Shown: positions 41,451 through 52,716 of the stretch, piece by piece
How the letters are laid out: the number at the start of each line of letters is the position of its first letter
How positions within the stretch are numbered: position 1 is the first letter of the stretch
Source of the DNA: Simmondsia chinensis
Taxonomy: Eukaryota > Streptophyta > Magnoliopsida > Caryophyllales > Simmondsiaceae
Direction of reading: 5' to 3'
Length of the DNA: 64,000 bases
Assembly (NCBI GenBank): GCA_018398585.1
Contig: JAGTTD010000021.1
Span: forward strand, 642,501 to 706,500
Translations under genes and position numbers: made by a program
The notes under the pieces: generated by a model
Databases searched by the model: none
What the model was told of the DNA's origin: nothing
The model's input: the letters and a program-made list of their open reading frames with translations, nothing else

Positions 41451-44337
41451 GAAACCCTCACAAACCTCTTCAATCGAGAGGGGAGAAAACCACAGGCGGA
41501 GATGGAGATTCTTTATTGAACTTGAATGGAAGAATTACAATAGCACTTCCTCTGAACGAGATCTATGAAAGAATTATGAATCACTTTCTCTTAACTCTCG
41601 TAATGCTCTCAAATTGATGGCGACAGCTGACCTCACTTTAATTGGATTCTGATTGGATGGCGGCTCTCTTTGATTGGATACCTAAAATGTACCCCCTAAC
41701 CCCATATTTATACTAAACGGCTAGGGTTACGCAAAACAGACTGCTGATCGATCGGGAGGGCCCGATCGATCGGCCCTCTCTCGGCCAAAAATTGAATTTT
41801 AACTTAATTCACCTGATTGATCGGACATCCCCCCGATCGATCGGTGACCCCTCGGCAACCCATAAATCCTAAATACATAAATAAAGACAAACCTCCATCT
41901 TGACTCAAATTTCAAAAATAAAGACAATTCTCCACCTTCTCCACAAAACACCCCACACACGGGGTTATCTAGACAAAACACAAAACCTAATTGAGTCCGA
42001 GCGATGCTTGAACTTTCTTCTAGGTAGCACTGAAGTGAATATATCTGAGAGGTTATCAGCAATGCCAATATTCTTATTCTTTGGATTGGCTCTTGACACA
42101 TCTTCTAAAACAGCCACCTGCTACTGAGCTGTGTTACTTAACTGAAACTGAACTTCCTCTGGCGTATTCACCTGACCTGAATCACAACTAACTGATAACA
42201 TCTTCTGTGGAGATTGCAATGAAGAACATCAAACGTGACATCTCTACTCATCAGGAATTGCTTGAAGCGAAGACTCTTCTGCTTCCCATAAATGCCTTGT
42301 TCACAAGATATCAGTCCTGTAGACTGATCACACAACGAGCCCCTTTTACTGTGCTCATACAGACCTGTATCACCTAAATGATCCAATCTCAAGCTCCTTG
42401 ACTTTGTGATCTCTGGTTCTGTCAACAATATCGATGATGAAGATATCTTAACTGATCTGACAACTGTGGAACCGAGAAGCTCATACAATGTACTTACCCT
42501 TCTGCCTTTCATAATTGTCAAAGCACCCTTAACGACCTTCAAAACTCCACCTTCAGCTGTGTACCTGTACCCTTTAGACTCACGAGCACCTAAAGAGATG
42601 AGACTTTTCTTCAAATTAGGAACATAACGAACGTCGATCGATGTCCTAATAGTGCCATCGAACATCTTAATACGAATTGTTCCTATCCCCAAAACTCTGC
42701 ATACTGCATCGTTACCCATCTAAACAGTTCCACCCTGAATTGACACGTATGTGGTGAACCAGCTTCTATAGGGACAAACATGATAGGAGCAACCTCAATC
42801 CAAAATCCAACTTTCTCTAAAACTGGACTGAGGTTCAGACACAGACAGTATATCACTATCATTCTCATCTTCAACTACAACACTAGCTGCTGCGAATCTA
42901 TTGTCAGACCTGTTATTTGCTTCTAGTTTTCTCTTAAGCTTGTAACAGTCTCTCTTAATGTACCCTTTCTTATGATAGTAATTACAGGTTAGGTCTTGAT
43001 GTCTAGACTTAGACCTAGACTTGTTTCCACTATGATCATATTCTTTAGACTCAGTTCTTTCTCTCACAAATAAACCACAACCTGAGTTCTGAACGGAGTC
43101 GGACAACTCCTTAACTACTCTTTCTTTACTCAGTAGGTTTCTCTTAACTTCATCAACTGTGATAGTTGATCTATCACCATAAATCATGCTTTCTACAAAG
43201 CCTTTAAATGAAGTAGAGAGTGAACATAACAAAAGCATAGCTTGATCTTTATCCTTAGGAGCATCATCCAATTCTTGAATAATTGAATTAAACTCATTAA
43301 CATGATTCTTAAGTGACGTACCTTCTGACATACGAAACGTGAACAACTGACGCTTAACTGCGAGTTTGTAGGAGACTGACTTGAAATAGAACATATCCTG
43401 CAATTTCTCCCACAACTCCTTAGCGGTCTTTACTTCCAGAACTTCTGTCAAAACGTTATTGGTAAGACACATCTAAATAGCTATGAGTGCCTTCTCATCT
43501 AACTCCTCCTATTGTGCATCAGATAGACTCTTCGGTTTCTTTTCTTTTCCTTTCCTTTTAGGGCTTTCTTCAAGCCACTTTGTGTTAGGAGACCCTTAAC
43601 CTGGACTTGCCACAAACTGAAACTTCCTTGACCTCCGAACTTCTTAACTTCAGTCTTAATTGCGGACGACATAATATCAAATTGAAATAAACAGAGCTCT
43701 GATACCACTTGTTAGAGAAATCTGGAACAATCTTGATATGCTCTGATACCACTTGTTAGAGAAATCTACCCTTGACAAATCTGGTATTCACGATACCAAT
43801 TTGTAACTTGGATACTTGATGCGGAAGCGTTAACCCTAATCACTTGATTCGATTCAAATAATATGACTCACACAAACAAAAAGTAAACAAAATAGGTAAA
43901 AGGAAGAACAAACGAAACAACACACTATGATTTACGTGGAAACCCCTCTTCAATCGAGAGGGGAGAAAACAACGGGCGGAGATAGAGATTCTTTATTGAA
44001 CTTGAATGGAAGAATTACAATAGTACTTCCTTTGAACAAGATCTATGAAAGAATTATGAATCACTTTCTCTTAACTCTCGTAATGCTCTCAAATTGATGA
44101 CGACGGTTGACCTCACTTTAATTTGATTCAGATTGGATGGCGACTCTCTTTGATTGGATACATAAAATGTACCCCCTAACCCCATATTTATACTAAACGG
44201 CTAGGGTTATGCAAAACAGACTCGCGATCAATCGGCCCTCTCTCGGCCAAAAACTAAATTTTAACTTAATTCACCCGATCGATCAGGTCGGCAACCCATA
44301 AATCCTAAATACATAAATTAGAGGCATATTCCTAACA
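41451..44337 (-). mobile_element. Copia retrotransposon, internally deleted
   Basis: Two LTRs in direct orientation: 43754-44337 (TGTTAGAGAAATCT to CCTAACA) and a truncated one at 41451-41905. Minus-strand Gag starts at 43672 (MSSAIKTEVKKFGGQGSFSL), with ELWEKLQDMFYFKS and the degenerate knuckle CNYYHKKGYIKRDC, where a Cys is replaced by Tyr. Protease and pre-integrase-like sequence follows (VRYVPNLKKSLISLG). It then jumps near 42170 to the Pol C-terminus (ADNLSDIFTSVLPRRKF), so integrase and reverse transcriptase are gone. Gag has stops near 43470-43500. The primer-binding site complement GCTCTGATACCA is present twice. Confidence 0.88.
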
Positions 44338-44491
44338 ACATCACATGTTGATAATGTTCAAAAATATTCAATCAATTACCCTTTACATTATAATACATAC
44401 AATGAAATACCCTCATGTTCTAATATTTTATTACCTAGGTACCTTATATCGGAATTTAATAAGGATCTGACCTATATATATATGTCGGTGT

Positions 44492-44560
44492 AGTTCTTGT
44501 GAGAGTATGAGTGGGAGAGATCTATGAAGGGTCAAGACTTGTTGGACATTAAAAAAAAAA
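44492..44560 (+). repeat. Half copy of the foldback MITE family
   Basis: GTTCTTGTGAGAGTATGAGT, GGTCAAGACTTGTTGGACAT and TAAAAAAA align with the left half of the element at 14239-14510; the right half is missing. Confidence 0.55.
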
Positions 44561-44778
44561 AAGAAAAATTTCACTCCCATGCCCTTCTTTCTCCTCTCCC
44601 TTATACCCCTCTCTCACCAAGTCACCGGTAGCCGTGCTGTCGCCACTGCCCTGCCAAGATCCTCTACAATGAAATGAAACCAATCACTAGATTCTCCAAA
44701 TTAAAAAAAATATTACATATAAAATTAAAAAAATCTCAATTAAAAATAAAAGACTAATTGTACAGATAAGGTAATAAT

Positions 44779-44838
44779 ACAACAACTACAACAACAAACC
44801 CAGTGCCTCCAAGGGCTCCCGCATAAGCAGGGTCTGGG
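44779..44838 (-). mobile_element. RTE-type 3' tail, 5'-truncated
   Basis: (CAA)n, CCCAGTGCCTCCAAGGGCTC and CGCATAAGCAGGGTCTGGGA, the last 50 bp of the RTE/SINE tail in reverse orientation. GATAAGGT AATAAT / GATAAGGTGATAAT flank it (about 44764 and 44838), a likely target duplication. Confidence 0.7.
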
Positions 44839-44986
44839 AGATAAGGTGATAATGTATAATGAAAATAAAATTACTACTTATCATCTTAACTAAAAAGAAA
44901 AATTGTATACAAATTTCAAATTCTCTTAATTTAATTAGATAAAGTACAAATTGGACAATGACAAATTCACAAAAACTTCAATTGAC

Positions 44987-45327
44987 TTTGATGGGTTCAA
45001 TCCGACTTTACTAAAAGCCATGCTCGATAAAAGATGAAAATGGGGAGAGATTCCACTTCTGATGAGTTCTCGGTTTGTTTGTTTTTTAGGTATTGCTTGT
45101 CCTGGTTGAATTCTCGGTCCCTTTATGTCTGGTTGAGTTTTCGGTGTCTTTTTGTCATATTCTGGGGTTTTTGTTTTGCATGTTGTTTCTTGCTTGTTGT
45201 TGTGTTGTCCTGGCTCTTTGCTTCTATGTTGGTTGTTTTGGTCCCCGTTTTCTAACAGCTGGACTCAGGGCCCGCTTGGCAAGTACCTGCTTGTATCGCG
45301 ACTATATTGCTAATTATAAAAAAAAAA
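44987..45327 (+). mobile_element. L1-type LINE 3' end with target duplication
   Basis: T/G-rich 3' UTR ending TTGCTAATTATAAAA and an A-tail, flanked by a 16-bp duplication AAAAACTTCAATTGAC (44971-44986 and 45328-45343). 5'-truncated, no ORF. Confidence 0.82.
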
Positions 45328-45384
45328 AAAAACTTCAATTGACAATAACGGAGTCATATCTTTTTAAAATATAAATGTTTTTTA

Positions 45385-45411
45385 TGCATCGCACAAGATA
45401 AGACTAGTGAA
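45385..45411 (+). mobile_element. Helitron-like 3' terminus
   Basis: TTATGCATCGCACAAGATAAGACTAG (split by the hairpin GTGC-like core) then T; similar to the terminus at 38840-38866, including ATGCATCGCACA. CTAG before T fits the Helitron rule. The hairpin is weak. Confidence 0.4.
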
Positions 45412-45669
45412 TCCATTACTACATAATAAATAGCTATTATTGTCTATTTTTACTAATAAATATAAGAAAAATAACCATGTCAATGTTAAATGTAGATTAA
45501 TGTAGTTGTATTTTTAAGTACCTTAGTTATAGGATTTTATCCTCTTAATTATTAAAAAAAAAAGTTAAATCGATGTAGATTCACCATCCAACTTCTGATA
45601 AATCGGTTTCAAATCCTCTTTCCTCTATCATGTATTTTTTCGGTTGGAAAAAAAAATAACCATCCTTGC

Positions 45670-46160
45670 ACCACGGTAGCGAAAAGTCAACAAAAATATC
45701 GAAACAATAAACACCGATATTTACGTGGAAACCTTTTTTCAACTAGGGAGGAAAACCATGGGACCCCAAACGGGTGCCTCATCCACTATTACATTTAGGA
45801 ATTACAATATCTAATTGAAACCCTATATTACAATCATCATCAACGTTATCAATATAACTATTGCACGGTAAGTCACCAATTCTCTCGCAATGTAATTACT
45901 GTACGGCGAGTTACCAACCGTCTCTCCCACAATATAGCTTTTGCACAATGAGCCGGCAACCCTCTCACAATGAAGCTCTTGAAAAAGAAAGCTAAAAAAA
46001 CTCTTTTCAATGCCTCTCAATCATACCTCTCAGTCTCCCTTGACCCGGGTGCCCCCCCAGACACCCTTTAACAATCCCGTAACACCTCACATGTTTACTC
46101 TCATTTTCACCTCCTCTCAACCCTCAACCTTAAACCCTGTTTATAATTGAATTACATAAA
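45670..46160. mobile_element. LTR fragment downstream of the kinase gene
   Basis: ACACCGATATTTACGTGGAA, CAAACGGGTGCCTCATCCAC, repeated GCACGGTAAGTCACCAA-type phrases and a CCCTGTTTATAATTGAATTA end align with 49665-50580. It is the unoccupied counterpart of the SINE site at 50169-50451. Confidence 0.65.
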
Positions 46161-46582
46161 TCAAATTAATTCAAATTATCAAATCAAATCAAAAGTTATT
46201 TAGGTAACTCAATCTAAATTATATCACACTAAATTCAACTAAATCAAATCCTAATCAAAACTTATTGATATTTAGTTTTGAGTTAAATAATATCCTCACT
46301 TTTTCTAAGTTTCATACACTTTATCTGTTCTCTGATTGACAACTCTGTCATGTGCAGTTCGTCAAACTAACTCTAAAAACAACGAAGGGATAAAGTACAA
46401 CACGTACACAAGAAATCAAACAGAGAAAAACTATACGTTGAAATACGATAAATCAGTTTTTCAAACAAAATATCTTACACAATTCGAAAATTTTTCCACA
46501 TAAATAAACAAGGTAAGTGTAACCTTTTCAATTACGACTAATATCCATGTCACTTTACATGTGTTACTGACCTTAACAATCT

Positions 46583-49500
46583 TCAATCCCAGCTATTTTT
46601 GAGAGCCTTGTACAGGGCAGAGTCTGAATGAACAGCACGCGATCTCAACGACCGTTTCCGGTACCTACGTCTATTAACGGGAATCTGATCCCTTTTTTCG
46701 GTACCATCTTCCCTTTCTCCCTTACCCTCCGTTTCCTTTAGGGTACCCTCACAAACCTCATTTCTTTGTTCACTTTTATGAGTCGGGACAATATAGACAA
46801 AGGGTCCTAAAGGTATGTCCTTCGATTCTAATAGAGGCTCCAAAGTCTTGACCACATTTCTCATTGTTGGCCTTGACTTTGGGTGTTTGTTTAAGCATTG
46901 GTAAGCTAATATGGCGGCGGTTTTCGCCCCTTCTGTTGAGTACTGCCTTTCGAGTCTAGGGTCCATTATACCCTCCAGTTTTCGTGTATCCTTTAGGAGA
47001 GGTCGGGCCCACTCTACAAGGTTTTGCTCTCTTCGGGGACGTGTCTTGTCCATGGACCGCCTTCCTATTAGAAGCTCCAACATGACTACTCCGAAACTAT
47101 AAACATCGCTCATTGTTGTCAGATGTCCTGAAATCAATATTTGCAGTGTTATTTTAAATACGTAAATCAAGTTATTTGATGTTTGCATAGGGATTTTTTT
47201 TTTTTTTGGGGGATAAAACTATCTTATATAAGTAATTATTTATCACTTAACTGCCACAACTTTTCAAATTTTTATAAAACTATTTTCAAAAGTTTAAATT
47301 TTTTCAATTAACCACCTTTATTAACGCTGTTAGTTTTCGGGGGGTAATTTTACATTTTCTTAATGAAAAGGGGAAATAAACACACATATTAGCGTCAGTT
47401 CACATTGTTAAACAATATACCTATAAATAGTCTCTATCTTCAGGTTTGAATCCCACTATACGCTTGTGTGTATAGAGAAAACTTGCATATAAGGCCAACT
47501 TAACAGCATAATACTTTAACAAATAAGCAAAAACCGACATGTATTTTATTTTTCTTGATTTTATATCTAACCTAACAAAATCACACGTGTAACCCTAACG
47601 GAACACTAACGACATTAATATAGGTGGTTGATGGAAGAAAACTTAAACTTTTGAAGGTTATTTTCTAAAAAACAGAAAAATTACAGTAATTAAGTGAAAA
47701 ATGACTACTTTTGAAGGTGATTTTCTGTATTAAAAAAAAAAAAACACCCGAAAATTATAAGCCTAATTACAAGATACCTGTCATGATATATTCAGGGGCA
47801 GCATAGCCCTTGGTGCCCACTATGTTTTTGGTAGAAATGTGAGTCTTGTCCTCCCCTGGCCCATCTCTTGCAAACCCAAAATCTGACAGTTTTGCTGTGT
47901 AATCCTGCATATATATATCATAAAAATTGGATTCAATTTAGACACGAATGGAAAGAGTTCAAAGAAATCGAGAAAAGAAGCGAGAAAGAGGGACCAGTAA
48001 CACAGGTTTACGTGAAAAACCATAGGCGCAGAAGAAAGCAATCTACTGAATTTAGAAGAAGTTAAATCAGGATGTGACTCAGGTCATATCATACACAGAT
48101 ACCCTGAAAACAATAACTTCCTTTAATATGTCATAGGGCCGAGCCAAGAAAATAAAAACACGACAGCCCATTAACGAAAAACAACAGTTTCAGTGAACGG
48201 TGTACTCGTCAAAGGGAGCTAGATGTACACCTACTTTTGCAGAGAGACTGCTTCAGAGATTTAGATCAACGATTTCAACGTCGCAACAGAATGACGATAT
48301 CGATTGCATCGAAACGAAAGGACAAAAGAGAAATGTTCTTACCGCATCTAACAAGATGTTGGCAGCCTTGAAATCTCTAAGTATGACAGGTTTATTAAGT
48401 TCATGAAGGTAAGCAAGTCCCTTTGCTGCTTGTAGTGCAATCTTTATTCTTGTCAACCATGGCACTGGAATAGAGTGCCCTACGCTCACACAATTACAAA
48501 CATTCAGGGCCCAACATAAACCCAAATAATCCAAACAACCGCTTTAGATGGGTCTTTTTTATATATGACAATTTTGCTTGGGGTCTTGGAGAATGTCAGG
48601 ACTGACCCTGCAAACATTTGAAGCGACAACATACATTTGGATAGGTTTTTTTTTCCTTTTTCTTTCGGTCCCGAAAAGACCTTTTTCGGAAAAGTGGGCG
48701 GAGAGTTAACCCAGTTTAACGAAAGCCTTATGTAGTGAGCTGTTGTTTGATATGATATATGGGGTTGAACATTGGTGTATGTAAACTCTAAAAGAGTACC
48801 GATTTGTTTTGAATCTTTTTTTTTTAAGGGTCGGCCCAACATAGCCTTTTGCAGTTAAGAGTTTTTTTTTTGTGCCTCTATAAATATTTGCTTTTAGGGT
48901 TTCAGTCTTGTAAGCAAGATTTCAACCTCCATTTTCTTAACATAGTGAAAGCTTTCTCCTCCTCCCCATGGTTTTTCCCTATAAATGTTTAAGTCATTGT
49001 TTCTTGTTTTGGGTAATTAGAGAAAAAACTCTCGATACAAAAGCTTGCGCACCCATTGAAGCAGAGCTAGAGAAAGCCCACAAAAGAAACCAAAGAAGTA
49101 ACTCCCAAAGCACAAAGAAAACACCCCAAGAACCCGATTGTTTTTCCCTACAAATCTTCGCGTCATTGTTTCTCTTCTTCTCTTCTATTATCATTTTCGT
49201 TCAGATATGGTACTGGCATCTAAATCGAACCTGATTCTTGCCTAACACAAGGTCTAAACAACAAATAAAGTGAAATGAAGGTGCTTACTTTTGAAAAGTT
49301 GGCGGTCTAAGTTGCCTCGTTCCATGTACTCATACACAAGAAGTCTCTGATCATTCTCACAGCAATAGCCTATCAATTTCACCAAATTTGGATGCCTCAA
49401 TTGCCCCAGAAATATCACTTCCGCCTTCATAAAACATTTAAACAAAAAAAAAAAAAAAACTTATAATTAATATCTTTAATATATATACGAGTGCTATCCC

Positions 49501-51039
49501 GTGCGATACACGGAGGTGTTTTTATTTTTTAATTTTCTATATTATGACAATATAAAATCGCCAACCCATTGAAGTGGAGCTCAAAAAAACCCACAAGAGT
49601 GGGGAAAAAAATCTAACAACAAACCTCAAAACACCAAGATGCCTACCACAATACCAACTCCTAAGCGTTGGGTAAATCACACATCAAGCACAAGCGAAAA
49701 ATCAACACTAATATTTTACGTAGAAACCCTTTCTCAAGTAGAGGAAAAAACCACATGACCCAAATGGGTGCCTCATCCACTATGAAATTCAAGAATTACA
49801 ATCTTTAATTGAAACCCCCAAACACCATATACAATCATCAATATCAATCATCGACATCAATTGGACTATTGCACGGTAGTTCACCAAGCCTCTCAAAATG
49901 TAAATGTTGCACATATAGCGAGTCACCAACCCTCCTCAATGTAGCTTTTGCACGGCAAGCCACCAACCTTCCCAACACGTAGCTTGGGCACGGCTAACCA
50001 CCGACTCTTTCATAACGTAGCTTTGGATAGAAAAAGTTACAAAAACTCTCTCATCAAAACATGGCACAATCAAGTAAAATCTCTCCCCTTGCTCGAATAT
50101 TCCCCAAGGTATCCTTTACATATCACTTTCATATTCCTCACATTTTTTCTTCTCACTTCTCCAAATCTCAACCCCCTATTTATAATAAAAAAAGCAACAT
50201 TCTCAGCGCCCCAAGGACTTCTGCCTAAGCAGGATCCGGGGAGGTGGATATACGCAGTCTTCCCCCTTCAGGGTACCCTAAAGGGAGACTGTTTCCTAGA
50301 ACCCCCAACCTAAAAGGTGCAACACGAGGACTTCTCAGGAGGTCACCCATCTTAGTACTACTTTCGCCCAAGCACGCTTAACTTCAGAGTTCTAATAGGA
50401 TCCGCTGCTTGCATGTTGGTGCCCTCTTCGGTTCAACCCTCCATTTATAATGAATTACCTAAATCTAATATGATTCAAAATATTAAATTTAATTAGATCA
50501 AACTTATCAATATAATCAAATCACATCTCGCCTAAATCTCAACTAAATCAAATCAATATTAATTTTAAAATAAATAAATATATATAATTTGAACAAATTT
50601 AAAAACACCAGCAACCAATCGAGCAAACAAAACATACCAGCCACTCCTTGTGGCCTTGAGTGCCCTCCAAGTCCAAAACTTTAACAGCCACAGGCTGAGC
50701 CTCTAACCCAGGCTTCACCTTCTCATCAACAAACCCTTTGTAAACTGCACCAAACCCACCCTCTCCTAACACGTTCCCTAACCCGAAATTATTTGTGATC
50801 ACCCTAAGCTCGTCGTGGCTAAACACGTGTAACTTCGATCCGATACCCGAGATTGATAGCTGATCACTTATCTCCGAGATACCTGACCCAGGTTCACTTA
50901 CATCGAATAAGGAAATCCTTTGTGGTAACAAAGAAGAAGCGCACGGTCGCTTCTCTTTGCTGGTTGTGGTCGTGGCAGTGGCGATGGTGGTAAGTGCTGT
51001 TTTAGGCCTGCGAGGCCTAAAACAGCAGCTGAAAGCCAT
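46583..51039 (-). CDS. Receptor-like cytoplasmic kinase, RLCK VII (RIPK/PBL type)
   Basis: Serine/threonine kinases of this subfamily relay signals from plasma-membrane immune and growth receptors. Five exons: 50638-51039, 49289-49424, 48343-48479, 47778-47904 and 46583-47127, 1347 bases, 448 aa, no breaks, GT-AG borders. Order: basic/Cys N-terminus ([12 protein letters not shown]), [18 protein letters not shown] typical of the RIPK branch, P-loop [12 protein letters not shown], catalytic Lys in [26 protein letters not shown], catalytic loop [88 protein letters not shown], then a basic tail. The usual Gly2 for myristoylation is absent; the adjacent Cys pair could be palmitoylated. The loop reads LRD where most relatives have YRD or HRD, with the catalytic Asp kept. 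Intron 1 hosts an LTR fragment with a nested SINE and intron 4 a foldback element. Confidence 0.93.
47225..47745. repeat. Foldback (MITE-like) element in kinase intron 4
   Basis: Arms containing TTCAAAAGTTTAAATTTTTT, CAATTAACCACC and TTAACGCTGTTAG on the left find their complements (CTAACGACATTAATA, GGTGGTTGATGGAAG, AACTTAAACTTTTGAA) near 47607-47660. No ORF of interest. Ends are approximate. Confidence 0.65.
49665..50580. mobile_element. LTR fragment in kinase intron 1, interrupted by a SINE
   Basis: Homologous and in the same orientation as 45670-46160 (TTTTACGTAGAAACCCTTTC, AAATGGGTGCCTCATCCACT, GCACGG phrases, CCATTTATAATGAATTACCT). The 5S-type SINE at 50187-50433 sits within it. Confidence 0.65.
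50187..50433 (-). mobile_element. 5S-rRNA-derived SINE in kinase intron 1
   Basis: Full-length 247-bp copy. Minus strand: head CCGAAGAGGGCACCAACATG, 5S body (GCGGATCCTATTAGAACTC, GTTAAGCGTGCTTGGGCGAA, AGATGGGTGACCTCC), complete 5S 3' end CTCGTGTTGCACC, RTE tail and terminus GGCGCTGAGAATGTTGC plus T7. Target duplication CAACCCCCTATTTATAAT (50169-50186) / CAACCCTCCATTTATAAT (50434-50451). Same strand as the kinase gene. Confidence 0.92.
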
Positions 51040-51200
51040 ATGTTCGGAGCGTGTGAAAAATTAATTTTGAGATCGGGATTGCAAATTTTGAGCGTCAGGG
51101 GGCTTAAAATATAAGGGAAAAAAAGAATGAAGGGATATGAGTAAAGTGGTGTTTGTTTCGTGATTTTATCGCAATTTATCAAAAAAAAAAAAGAGTAAAG
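51040..51200 (-). promoter_or_regulatory. Upstream region of the kinase gene
   Basis: The start codon lies at 51039 and this is the immediate 5' flank on the minus strand. AT-rich with an A-run at 51181-51192. No clear TATA box can be singled out; given only as the likely promoter-proximal region. Confidence 0.3.
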
Positions 51201-51344
51201 TGGTGTTAGTGGGAATGTGCGTTATGTGTTTCGGTGACTTTTTAGCAAGTCGGCCCCCCCCTTTGAAAAATTAAACATATAATATATGTCCAAATGCACC
51301 CACAAGAAAAGTTTGATCTATATTTTATGATAAAAATAGGGTTT

Positions 51345-51890
51345 ATTTATATGATTATTTATATTTTAGTACTCCGATATTTTTTAAAATGATATAAAGA
51401 ATTTTAACTTTTTTGAATTATTAAAGAAGTTACTAAGTTTTGTCGTATTGATAAAAAAGTCCATAAGTTGTTATTGCATTAATAAAAAAAGGCCTATCTT
51501 TGATGTGATGATGTCACTTTTAGTCGACAGAACTGATATGACAGTTATTTTTTTATTAATGCTACAAAATTACTCTTTAATAATCATATTTTGAAACAAA
51601 TTAAGTAAAAGCAGATAATTTCTACATAATATAAAATCTCGAATTTTGTGCTTATAAAGTAAGATAAAGGGTGTTGAAGTGTACTTTAGGTCATTTTATT
51701 GTAGTATTAATAAAAAACAGTTGCGCAAATGTCAGCTATGTTGGTAAAAATGTTATCACGCTTGAGAGGGGTCTTTTTATTAATACGATAAAAACTTAGA
51801 GGCATTTTTAATAATTCAAAGAGGTTATGGTTATTTTTATTATTTTCAAATACGTCGGGATACTAAAATGTAAATAACCCTTATTTATAT
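51345..51890. mobile_element. TIR element, copy 1 (GTTATTTATATTTTAGTA ends)
   Basis: Left end GATTATTTATATTTTAGTAC and right end ATACTAAAATGTAAATAACC are inverted repeats; inside, paired words such as TTGAATTATTAAAGAAG and TTTTTAATAATTCAAAG extend the pairing, giving a long foldback. A second copy lies at 52032-52560. No protein. Confidence 0.65.
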
Positions 51891-52031
51891 TGTTAGTCCT
51901 TATATTTTACTTATTGTGTCAATTTTTAGTCATTGTATTTTTGTTTTTGTCAATTTAGACTTTATATGACTGAAATTGTTTCAGTCAAGTCTAATGTTAA
52001 ATACTTGTAATAGTGTACATATGAAGACTAA

Positions 52032-52560
52032 CACGGTTATTTATATTTTAGTATCCTAACCTTTTTCGAAATAATAAAAAAGACCTTGACATTTTTGAAT
52101 TAATAAAAAGGTGCTTAATGTTTTGTCATATTAATAAAATTGCCTCTTATTTGTTGTTGTATTAATAAAAAGTCCACTCTCCGGCGTGATAGCGCCATTT
52201 TTTGTTGACAAAACTGTAGTGGCAACTGCTTTTTTATTAATGGTATAGTAAAATAATAAAAATAGCCTTCGATAATCATACTTTTAAACAAATTAAGCGA
52301 AAACAGATAATTTTTACATGATACAACATATCAAGTTTTGTGCTTATAAAGCAAGAATACGAGTATTGAATGATATTTTTATTATTTTACTGTAGCATTA
52401 TTGAAAAAACAGTTCACACGTCAGCTTTGTCGATGGAAATGATGTTATCACACTAGAGATGGGTTTTTTATTAATACAACAAAACTTAGGGGCCTTTTTA
52501 ATATTCAAGATCGGTTATTATTTTTAAAAACGGCGAGGTACTAAAATACAAATAACTCAA
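52032..52560. mobile_element. TIR element, copy 2
   Basis: Same orientation and structure as 51345-51890: GGTTATTTATATTTTAGTAT to GTACTAAAATACAAATAACT, with shared interior CAAATTAAGCGAAAACAGAT and TTTTGTGCTTATAAAGCAAG. Confidence 0.65.
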
Positions 52561-52659
52561 ACTTATAATTATAACAATATTAATTAGTTAATCAATTGAG
52601 TCATAATGTTGTACTTAGGCTTACCTATATTAATGTTTTTTCAATGAATAGTATAACGA

Positions 52660-52716
52660 AAACTATAACAACAATACAGTGATTCAAAGAGGCTCCCGTC
52701 AGGACAGGGTCTAAGG
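52660..52716 (-). mobile_element. Short RTE-type 3' tail
   Basis: ACAACAATACAGTG, CAAAGAGGCTCCCG, GGACAGGGTCTAAGG: diverged reverse complement of the last 45 bp of the RTE/SINE tail. Confidence 0.5.

Noticed and set aside
48504..48842. Minus-strand ORF of 112 aa in kinase intron 2
   Set aside because: It overlaps intron sequence between two well-placed exons and shows no family similarity.
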